A stretch of 64,000 nucleotides of DNA, taken from contig CADAAR010000005.1 in assembly GCA_902785945.1 (NCBI GenBank), positions 62,001 through 126,000 of the forward strand. Reading direction: 5' to 3'. Under the pieces are notes generated by a model. That model had not been told where the DNA came from and searched no databases. It worked only from the letters and a program-made list of their open reading frames with translations. Shown one piece after another: positions 24,171 through 31,388 of the stretch (positions are counted from its first letter, which is position 1; each line of letters starts with the position of its first letter). Source of the stretch: an uncultured Prevotellaceae bacterium. Lineage in GTDB: Bacteria; Bacteroidota; Bacteroidia; Bacteroidales; Bacteroidaceae. Both the position numbers and the translations under genes were made by a program.

Positions 24171-26012
24171 TTATTCCGTTATCTTTAGGATAAATCCACC
24201 ACGAGGCTGGCATTTGACCTCTGTTGGCAGTTGTTTCAGAGCCTTGATATCCCAAGGCTTTTTCTGATCTTTACCATCGAAGAATGCCTGGATGGCAGAA
24301 GATTTCGTGACGATGTTATTCAAGGAGCATGTCAGTGTCTTGGCATCGTCGGTGCCATTGATGCCAGCCACATACCATACTTTACCACTGCGACGGGCAA
24401 TGACTGCGCTCTCACCAGGATAACCGCTGACGAAACGTGTCTCATCCCATACGTTAGGAAGCGATGACAAGAAGTCCTGCACCTCCTGAGGCTGAGCCAG
24501 GAAACTCTCTGGTTTGTCAGCCAGATGCTGCAAACCACTCTCGAAGAGCACTGTCAGTGCCAGTTCATGGGCATGTGAGGTGATATGCGGGTGCTGCGAG
24601 TCGCTGAAAGCACAAGGCGTATAGTCCATCGGTCCGATGACATTACGCGTGAAAGGCAGTGTGGCATTATGCGACGCAGCCTGTTTGGTGAAGGTAGGTA
24701 CGTTATTATACCACTCAGCGCCATAGACACCCTCTGTAGACAACAGATTAGGATAGGTACGCTGCCAGCCCCTGGGAATGGTAGCCCCGTGGAAGTTTAC
24801 CAGCAGGTGATGACGGGCAGCACTCTCCAAGAGATCGAGGCAATAGTCCATGTTCATCTGATTATCACCCGAGAAGAAATCAATCTTCACACCAGCCACA
24901 CCGATCTTCTCGCACCACGCAAATTCCTTCTCACGGTCCTCGGGTTTGTTCAGGCGGTATTTCGGAGTCGGCGCACCGTCTACCCATCCCACAGAAGAGT
25001 TATACCATATCATCGGCTTAACCCCCTTCTCCTTGGCATAATTCACCGCATCCTCTACGGTCTTGCCATCTTTCATACGATCCCACTCTGCATCGATGAG
25101 CATATAGGGCAGATGGAGCGTGGCAGCCATGTCGATATACTTACAGATGATGTTGTAATCGTCGGAACCATGATTATAAGCCCAATAGATCCACGATACC
25201 ACACCTGGATGAATCCAGCTAGTATCCGTCAGCCGGCAAGGCTCTGAGACATCGGTAATCAGAGTCGACTCCACGATATCCGCCAGACCGCCTACGATAG
25301 CCACACGCCAGGGTGAATGCCAGTCGTCGGTGATATGGAGAGTATTGGCATCGGGGGTGACACGGTAGAGTTCACCCTCGTTATAGAGGCACGAGGCACT
25401 CTGCAAGCGCTCGATATTGGCCTCGGAGAGCAGGGCAAACACACCTTCGCGCGGTTCTATCAGTGCAGGATAACCCCAGCGGATGTTCCAACCGTCAGGA
25501 GATTTGAACGTACCACTGAAACTACGTACGGGCTGTGTCTTATAAGAGGTGGTCAGAGGGAAGAAGCCTTCATAGGCATCCGTCCATTGCTGTATCCAGC
25601 GTTTCGTGCCTTCGGGAATACGGTAAGTGGTCTTTTCCTTAGGCATCGCACCCGACACCTGCGTGAGTTCGTAACGGAAGACCAGACCGTCGTTATACAG
25701 TCTGACAATCATCTTCCCACCCTTGCCAAGGGCCGTCTCGTATTCATTGGCAGAGTTCGTGGCATGCAGACGTTTTCCTGCCAGCATGCAGTAATCAGCC
25801 GTCACCTTCCTGACAAAACGGAACTCGGGCTTGGCACTCACACCCTCGAAACCAATCTCAGGGATATCGAGCACAGGCTGGTTCTGATAAGAGAGGCGCA
25901 GACCCTCCCCTACTGTCTCCAACGACAATGTTCCATTCGGCGAAGCCACCTTTTGCGCCATAGCGGGCATCATCATGCCCACCACAGCGATCCATACAAA
26001 AAATCTTCTCAT
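24171..26012 (-). CDS. GH97 glycosidase, retaining type (alpha-galactosidase / beta-L-arabinopyranosidase-like)
   Basis: 613 residues; signal peptide about 1-19. GH97 layout: N-terminal beta-sandwich, central (beta/alpha)8 barrel, C-terminal sandwich. VAGVKIDFFSGD supplies an Asp nucleophile (378) and GAEWYNN the Glu acid/base (433). Their 55-residue spacing equals that of D415/E470 in the retaining B. thetaiotaomicron GH97 alpha-galactosidase. The Glu used as base by inverting SusB-type enzymes is replaced by Gly (NFHGAT, 409). Known retaining GH97s act on alpha-galactosides or beta-L-arabinopyranosides; either fits plant hemicellulose side chains. The start is 1 bp after the stop of the hydrolase gene at 26014-26931, so the two are co-transcribed. 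Confidence 0.88.
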   Translation of the reverse strand: MRRFFVWIAVVGMMMPAMAQKVASPNGTLSLETVGEGLRLSYQNQPVLDIPEIGFEGVSAKPEFRFVRKVTADYCMLAGKRLHATNSANEYETALGKGGKMIVRLYNDGLVFRYELTQVSGAMPKEKTTYRIPEGTKRWIQQWTDAYEGFFPLTTSYKTQPVRSFSGTFKSPDGWNIRWGYPALIEPREGVFALLSEANIERLQSASCLYNEGELYRVTPDANTLHITDDWHSPWRVAIVGGLADIVESTLITDVSEPCRLTDTSWIHPGVVSWIYWAYNHGSDDYNIICKYIDMAATLHLPYMLIDAEWDRMKDGKTVEDAVNYAKEKGVKPMIWYNSSVGWVDGAPTPKYRLNKPEDREKEFAWCEKIGVAGVKIDFFSGDNQMNMDYCLDLLESAARHHLLVNFHGATIPRGWQRTYPNLLSTEGVYGAEWYNNVPTFTKQAASHNATLPFTRNVIGPMDYTPCAFSDSQHPHITSHAHELALTVLFESGLQHLADKPESFLAQPQEVQDFLSSLPNVWDETRFVSGYPGESAVIARRSGKVWYVAGINGTDDAKTLTCSLNNIVTKSSAIQAFFDGKDQKKPWDIKALKQLPTEVKCQPRGGFILKITE

Positions 26013-26013
26013 A

Positions 26014-26931
26014 CTACTTCAGGTCATCGAACTTCTGGTTCTTCTCCAGTGTCCACTTCTCGCGCTTCAGAATGCCAGGGTCACTGCCCTTGAACATCTT
26101 TGCTGCTTCAGCATCACCCTTCATCTGCCACTGCAGCCAAGCGAGAGCCGCAACAGTGAATTCGCCGCCATGAGGCTGGCGATAGGTACCACCATGACCT
26201 ACGGGGAAGTTGACAGCGAGAGCAGGCACATGGCTGATGCGATGGAAATCGTCCATACCATTGCCGTAGGCGATATCGGTCTCACCACCGAGCAGATACA
26301 TAATCGGCGTGTGGATCTCATTCAGTTTCTCCTTCGGGGGCATGGGCATGCCGCCAACAGCCTGATTGGCATTCTGCTGGTTGAAAAGTCCGCTGTTACA
26401 GATCATCAGCAAGCTGATACGGGGATCGGCGCAGTTGAAGAGCGTCTGCAGACCTCCACACGACATACCAGCCACACAGATATTCTTCGTATCGATCTTG
26501 TTATAATAAGGCGAGTTCTTGTCGGCATTCTGGGCAATGATCCAATCGATGGACTCTATCTGCTGCTCCGTTCTCGACATCGGACCGCGATAAGCTTCCT
26601 CTTCCATGGGGATAAAGCCGGTAGCCAGGACGACAAAGCCGTGACTGGCAATCTCATTCAGGAACTTGTAGTGCTCCCAGGGCGAGTTGGTACAGGCACC
26701 GTTACCCCATACCAGCACGGGCAGTTTCTGGTCTTTGCCAAAGACGGAGAGATCCTGCGGTACCAGGATGGTGTGCTCTTTCAGACTGGCATCTTCCTTC
26801 ATGATGGCCTTGTAAGGACCGGTACCACCATCCTCAACAACGCGTGATTTCTCTTCAGTTGTAAAACTCGTGCAGATGAAGCCAAACAGGGCCACTGCAA
26901 CCATACTCATCAAAAACTTAGCTCGTTTCAT
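26014..26931 (-). CDS. Exported alpha/beta hydrolase (dienelactone hydrolase/PETase-like fold)
   Basis: 305 residues from ATG 26929-26931, which opens a signal peptide; an in-frame ATG nine codons upstream is unlikely. Alpha/beta-hydrolase motifs: PVLVWGNGACTNS oxyanion region, nucleophile elbow GMSCGG (Ser 157), Asp in GGETDIAYGNG and His in PVGHGGTYRQ. It resembles chlorogenate/feruloyl or acetyl esterases of hemicellulose loci and dienelactone-type hydrolases; the substrate is not readable. Co-transcribed with the GH97 gene that follows it. A side-chain de-esterification role is inferred from context. Confidence 0.75.
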   Translation of the reverse strand: MKRAKFLMSMVAVALFGFICTSFTTEEKSRVVEDGGTGPYKAIMKEDASLKEHTILVPQDLSVFGKDQKLPVLVWGNGACTNSPWEHYKFLNEIASHGFVVLATGFIPMEEEAYRGPMSRTEQQIESIDWIIAQNADKNSPYYNKIDTKNICVAGMSCGGLQTLFNCADPRISLLMICNSGLFNQQNANQAVGGMPMPPKEKLNEIHTPIMYLLGGETDIAYGNGMDDFHRISHVPALAVNFPVGHGGTYRQPHGGEFTVAALAWLQWQMKGDAEAAKMFKGSDPGILKREKWTLEKNQKFDDLK

Positions 26932-26966
26932 GTTATACTTATTTAAATTAATACACAAATCTGTGG

Positions 26967-26974
26967 CAAAGATA
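26967..26974 (-). promoter_or_regulatory. -7 element (TATCTTTG) for hydrolase-GH97 unit
   Basis: TATCTTTG on the minus strand, 35 bp before the start at 26931; no clear -33 element. Confidence 0.5.
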
Positions 26975-26996
26975 CAAATATTTTTTTATTTTTTCG

Positions 26997-27004
26997 TAAC
27001 TTTG
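26997..27004 (+). promoter_or_regulatory. -7 element (TAACTTTG) for the CotH/LTD gene
   Basis: TAACTTTG on the + strand, 27 bp before the start at 27032, divergent from the hydrolase promoter; no clear -33 element. Confidence 0.5.
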
Positions 27005-27031
27005 CGGCCAAAATAACATAGAATATAGATT

Positions 27032-30000
27032 ATGTGGTCATCTTTACTATTATCAGCTGTTCTGGTCATCAACGAGATTATGGCCTCCAACACTGGCGAG
27101 GTGATGAGTCCCGCCATCAATTTCGACAGTTGGATTGAAGTCTATAACCCCGGTGATACCGATGTCAATCTCAGCGGTATGTACCTGAGCGTCGATGCCA
27201 ACAACCCGTTGGCATGGAAGATGCCCAGCAACATCGGAACCGTCAAGAAAGGTGGTTTCAAGGTCATCTGGCTCGGTTCCAACGAGATCAAGAGCAATCA
27301 GGCGCCCTTCAAACTCGATTGCGATGGAGGTACGGTCTTTCTGAGTGACAAGAATGGCGATCTGATCACCCGTCAGAACTATCCCGAGACGATGAGCCGT
27401 ACGGCCTACGCCCGCAAGACCGATGGCGGTGACGAATGGGGATGGACGGCCACACCCACCCCCGAAGCCTCGAATAATGGCGCTACCTTCGCCAAAGAAC
27501 GTCTGCAGGCACCAAATGTCAATCTAGGCAGCCAGTTGTTTAAGAGTTCGCTGACAATCAAGGTGGACATCCCTGAAGGCGCCACCCTCCGCTACACCAT
27601 CGATGGCAGCGTACCCACCGCCACAAGCGCGAAATCCAGCACTGGCTCGTTTACCGTCTCGCAGACGCGGAACTACGTGTTCCGTCTGTTCCAGGACGGC
27701 TATCTGCCCAGCGTGCCCGTCACCCGCAGCTATATCAAGACCGACGACACCTATACCATTCCCGTGGTCAGCATCGTGGGCAACCAGAAATATTTCACCG
27801 ATCCGAAGATCGGTATCGACTGCGATGGCGACGGTACGAATGGCAAGACCGGCAACGGACAGGATCAGCCCCGCAACTACAACAACGACTGGGACCGTCC
27901 GGTGAATTTCAGTTATCTGAGTCCTGAGGGACAGATGCTCTTCAATCAGGATGTGAATATCGCCGTTTCCGGAGGCTGGACAAGGAGCATCTATCCGCGT
28001 TCGATGAAACTGAAATCCAACAAGATCTTCGACGGTCAGAACCGCTTCGATTTCTCGTTCTTCCCACAGAAGCCCTATATCCGTAACAAGCAACTGGTGC
28101 TGCGCAATGGTGGCAATGACAGATGGGTCAGCAATGCCCGTTTTATGGATGCCGCCCTCGAGACCATCATCCAGCGTTCGGGTATCGACCTCGACTGTCA
28201 GTCGTACGTGCCCGTCATCGAATATGTGAACGGAGAACTCCGCGGTGTGCTGAATTTGCGAGAGCCCAACAACGACAAATATGCCTATGCCAACTTCGGC
28301 TACGACGACGAGGAACTCGATGCCTTCGAGAATAATGAATTCAAGAATGGCGACGACAAGGCCTTCAAGCATCTCTGCGAATTGGGTGCTCGTGTCAACG
28401 ACCCTGGCATTTACGATGAAATCAGGACCCTGCTCGATGTCGATGAGTTCATCAATTACATGGCGGCAGAATTCTATATCGGCAACGACGACTGGCCAGA
28501 CAACAATATCAAGGCCTATCGCAGCACGTTAGACGGTCGTTTCCGCTTTGTGAGCTTCGACCTCGACTATGCCTTCAATCCATGGGGACGTTCCATCTCA
28601 TCATCACTCAGAGACTATGGTCCCAATGCCCCGGAGAAGCCGGTGGATACGGTCATCCTCTTCCTGAATCTGCTGAAGCACGACGGTTTCCGTAAACAGT
28701 TCATCGATACGTTCTGTCTCATGGGAGGCAGCGTCTTCGAAGTGCAGCGTGCCTATAGCATCATCGATGAGCTGGTGGCCCATGTCAAGCCGACGACCGA
28801 TCTGATGCAGCAGAAAGGGCTGCGCGACGGTCACAACACGGAAAATTCGGCCAATAAGATCAAACAAGAACTGAACGGCCGTCTGTCGAGGATGATCTCC
28901 GCCCTGCAGCAAGCCAGCGCCATGAGGCTCTCGGGTATCAAGAAACACAATGTACAGCTGGCAGCCGACATCGAAGGTGCCGATCTCTACATCAACGGTC
29001 TGAAAGTGCCCCATGACTTCTTCAACGGCCAGCTCTTTGCACCGGCCAGTATCGAGGCCAAGGCACCCGTGGGATACACCTTCGCAGGATGGAAGAAGAA
29101 TGCCACCGCCACCAATCAGATCGTGAAAAAGAACGATATCTGGAAATATTACGATAAAGGCGCAGCCCCCAACAACTGGACTGCCGCCAGTTTCAATGAC
29201 AATGCATGGGCATCTGGCCAGGCACCTTTAGGCTATAAGATGACGGGCGTGAAGACCACCGTCAGCTATGGCTCCGACAGCAACCAGAAGAATCCCACCA
29301 CCTATTTCCGCAAGACCATCAACCTCAGTTCCACCCCCACGCGCAGTGATATCTTCCTGCTGAACTATGAGGTAGACGATGGCTTCGTAGTCTATGTCAA
29401 TGGCCGTGAAGCCGGACGCTATAATATGCCCGGAGGCAATATCACCTTCAATAGTTTCTCATCCAGCTATGCCTCTGACACGCCACTGACGGGAACTCTT
29501 GAACTCTCCTCGTCACTGTTTACCAGTGGGAACAACGTCATTGCCGTCGAGATCCACAACAACAGCTATACCTCCAGCGACCAGTACTGGGCTGCAGAGC
29601 TCTTCACCACCATGGGGTCTGCATCTGATGAATTTGTCTCTACAGATCCTGTCATGAACCTGACCTCTTCCGACAATGCCGTGTCATTGGTGGCCTGCTA
29701 CACCCCACTCTCTGATGCTGAGCGCGCAGCACAGGGCATTACGCCTGTACGTATCAATGAGGTAAGTGCCCAGAACACCATCTTCGTCAACGAGCAGTTC
29801 AAGCGCAACGACTGGCTGGAGCTCTACAACACCACCAGCAGTCCCATCGATGTGGAAGGCATGTACCTGACGGATAACATTAAGAGTCCTAAGAAATATA
29901 TGATTACCAAAGGCAGCACAGAGACCTCGACCATTATCCCTGCCCATGGTTATCTCGTTATCTGGTGCGACAAGCTGGAGACCGAATCACAGCTACATGC

Positions 30001-30346
30001 CTCGTTCAAGTTGGATAACAACAGTGGTAATCTTATGCTGACAGCAGCTGACGAGTCGTGGAATGATCAGTTTGTCTATACCCGTCATAATGGTGACGAG
30101 AGCGTAGGTCGCTATCCTGACGGTGCTGCTGATGTGTTTGTGATGAATATCCCCACCATCGAAAAGTCTAATATCAAGACAAGCTATCTCGCTGTCGTAG
30201 AGCAGCCCGCACCTACAACGATTCAGGGCGTGAGGACTCAATCCACCACCAACAACGACGCCATCTACAACCTCTCTGGTCAGCGTGTTGACGAGACCTA
30301 CCGTGGCATCGTCATCCGAAACGGCAAGAAAGTCCTCCAGCGTTGA
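27032..30346 (+). CDS. CotH-like protein with two lamin-tail domains and a C-terminal sorting-type motif
   Basis: 1104 residues. An unusually short hydrophobic start runs straight into a lamin-tail domain (VINEIMASN..., about 10-130). After a strand-rich linker a CotH kinase-like domain spans about 240-620 (RSMKLKSNKIFDGQNRFDF, LRNGGNDRW, NLREPNNDKY, YIGNDDWPDNNIKAY, FDLDYAF). Next come a small GYTFAGW-type repeat domain, a galactose-binding-like sandwich (about 715-880, DDGFVVYVNGREAG) and a second lamin-tail domain (VRINEVSAQNTIF..., about 905-1035). The end, YNLSGQRV...GIVIRNGKKVLQR, resembles Por/T9SS C-terminal sorting signals and is shared with two other proteins in the window. Likely a large surface or secreted protein; kinase activity is unproven. 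Confidence 0.8.
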   Translation: MWSSLLLSAVLVINEIMASNTGEVMSPAINFDSWIEVYNPGDTDVNLSGMYLSVDANNPLAWKMPSNIGTVKKGGFKVIWLGSNEIKSNQAPFKLDCDGGTVFLSDKNGDLITRQNYPETMSRTAYARKTDGGDEWGWTATPTPEASNNGATFAKERLQAPNVNLGSQLFKSSLTIKVDIPEGATLRYTIDGSVPTATSAKSSTGSFTVSQTRNYVFRLFQDGYLPSVPVTRSYIKTDDTYTIPVVSIVGNQKYFTDPKIGIDCDGDGTNGKTGNGQDQPRNYNNDWDRPVNFSYLSPEGQMLFNQDVNIAVSGGWTRSIYPRSMKLKSNKIFDGQNRFDFSFFPQKPYIRNKQLVLRNGGNDRWVSNARFMDAALETIIQRSGIDLDCQSYVPVIEYVNGELRGVLNLREPNNDKYAYANFGYDDEELDAFENNEFKNGDDKAFKHLCELGARVNDPGIYDEIRTLLDVDEFINYMAAEFYIGNDDWPDNNIKAYRSTLDGRFRFVSFDLDYAFNPWGRSISSSLRDYGPNAPEKPVDTVILFLNLLKHDGFRKQFIDTFCLMGGSVFEVQRAYSIIDELVAHVKPTTDLMQQKGLRDGHNTENSANKIKQELNGRLSRMISALQQASAMRLSGIKKHNVQLAADIEGADLYINGLKVPHDFFNGQLFAPASIEAKAPVGYTFAGWKKNATATNQIVKKNDIWKYYDKGAAPNNWTAASFNDNAWASGQAPLGYKMTGVKTTVSYGSDSNQKNPTTYFRKTINLSSTPTRSDIFLLNYEVDDGFVVYVNGREAGRYNMPGGNITFNSFSSSYASDTPLTGTLELSSSLFTSGNNVIAVEIHNNSYTSSDQYWAAELFTTMGSASDEFVSTDPVMNLTSSDNAVSLVACYTPLSDAERAAQGITPVRINEVSAQNTIFVNEQFKRNDWLELYNTTSSPIDVEGMYLTDNIKSPKKYMITKGSTETSTIIPAHGYLVIWCDKLETESQLHASFKLDNNSGNLMLTAADESWNDQFVYTRHNGDESVGRYPDGAADVFVMNIPTIEKSNIKTSYLAVVEQPAPTTIQGVRTQSTTNNDAIYNLSGQRVDETYRGIVIRNGKKVLQR

Positions 30347-30352
30347 TAAAAA

Positions 30353-30380
30353 AAGCCCCTCGAATTTGAGGGGCTTATTT
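30353..30380. terminator. Terminator between CotH/LTD gene and esterase
   Basis: AAGCCCCTC/GAGGGGCTT stem (30353-30361 and 30368-30376), GAATTT loop, then ATTTTTTTG on the + strand. A run of seven A on the left side also gives a T run on the minus strand, so it can work both ways. Confidence 0.9.
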
Positions 30381-30393
30381 TTTGATTCTTAGT

Positions 30394-31353
30394 TTACTTA
30401 CCTGTCCTTACACTATTGAGGAAGTTCACCATCTTCTGGAGATTGGCCTCATCATACATGCCCATACCGTGACCGCCCTCAGGCACAAAGGTTGCCTCAG
30501 TCTTCACACCAGCCTCGACCAGTTTCTCGTAGAACATCTTACCCTGGCAGCATGGAACGACGTTGTCCTTCTCACCATGGAAGATGATGATCGGCGGATT
30601 CTTTTTGTTGACATAGTAAGTGGCACTCAGGCTGCGATACTTATCCGGCTCTTTGTCGAGCTTGGAATCAAGCAGCACATCCTCAGGACTGTTAGCACCC
30701 ATGCTCATGCCAGGTCCACAGTCCATCTTCGTGAGATCCACAGGACCAGACCAGTCGCAGGCGGCATTTACTGCGCTGCTCTCATTGACAAAATTACCCA
30801 GAGTGCCTTCGAGGTCGATATCGTAAGTACCCACCTTTGTCTGCTTGAGTCCGCTGGTGGTAGCAGCCGTTGAAGCAAGATGACCACCGGAAGAGAAACC
30901 GCTGGTAGCTACAAATGAGGGATCGAACTTATACTTCTTTGCCTCACCACGTACGAAGCGGATGACGGCACGGATGTCGTGGATCTGAGCAGGCCACTTG
31001 GCATCGCCGCTGCTGCGATGGTTCGGACAAACCACAGCATAGCCAGCATCGAGCAGAGCTTTCACAATGGTACCGAGGTCGGCAGCGCCCTTACTGTTGT
31101 TGCTGAACCAAGCTGAGCCGTAGATGTGGATCACTACGGGATAGCTGGCAGCCTCTTTCTTAGGCAGATAGATGTCGCAAGTATGGTAGGCCTGGTCGTC
31201 GCCTGCATAGTTCACATCCTTCCATTCCTGGGAGGTTTCAAGTTTCACCTGTGGTCTCTGGAAACCGCCAAAGCCTCCGAAACCACCCTGAGGCTGTGCA
31301 GAAGCAAATGTCACACAACCCATCAGAATCGCTGATAATAATACTTTCTTCAT
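30394..31353 (-). CDS. Exported esterase of the BD-FAE/acetyl-xylan-esterase-like alpha/beta hydrolase group
   Basis: 319 residues from ATG 31351-31353, which begins a signal peptide (about 1-20); the longer open frame has none. Directly after the signal lies a PQGGFGGFGGFQRPQ low-complexity stretch (21-35). Catalytic features: VVIHIYGSAWF oxyanion loop (HGGA-like position), SGFSSGGH elbow (Ser 154), GEKDNVVP (Asp) and EGGHGMG (His). This is the lipase/esterase type found in hemicellulose loci as feruloyl or acetyl esterases. It follows the double-GH43 gene after 35 bp on the same strand, so both probably share a transcript. Confidence 0.82.
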   Translation of the reverse strand: MKKVLLSAILMGCVTFASAQPQGGFGGFGGFQRPQVKLETSQEWKDVNYAGDDQAYHTCDIYLPKKEAASYPVVIHIYGSAWFSNNSKGAADLGTIVKALLDAGYAVVCPNHRSSGDAKWPAQIHDIRAVIRFVRGEAKKYKFDPSFVATSGFSSGGHLASTAATTSGLKQTKVGTYDIDLEGTLGNFVNESSAVNAACDWSGPVDLTKMDCGPGMSMGANSPEDVLLDSKLDKEPDKYRSLSATYYVNKKNPPIIIFHGEKDNVVPCCQGKMFYEKLVEAGVKTEATFVPEGGHGMGMYDEANLQKMVNFLNSVRTGK

Positions 31354-31388
31354 AAGATTTGATATTAGAAAATGATAAAATAAAAAAG

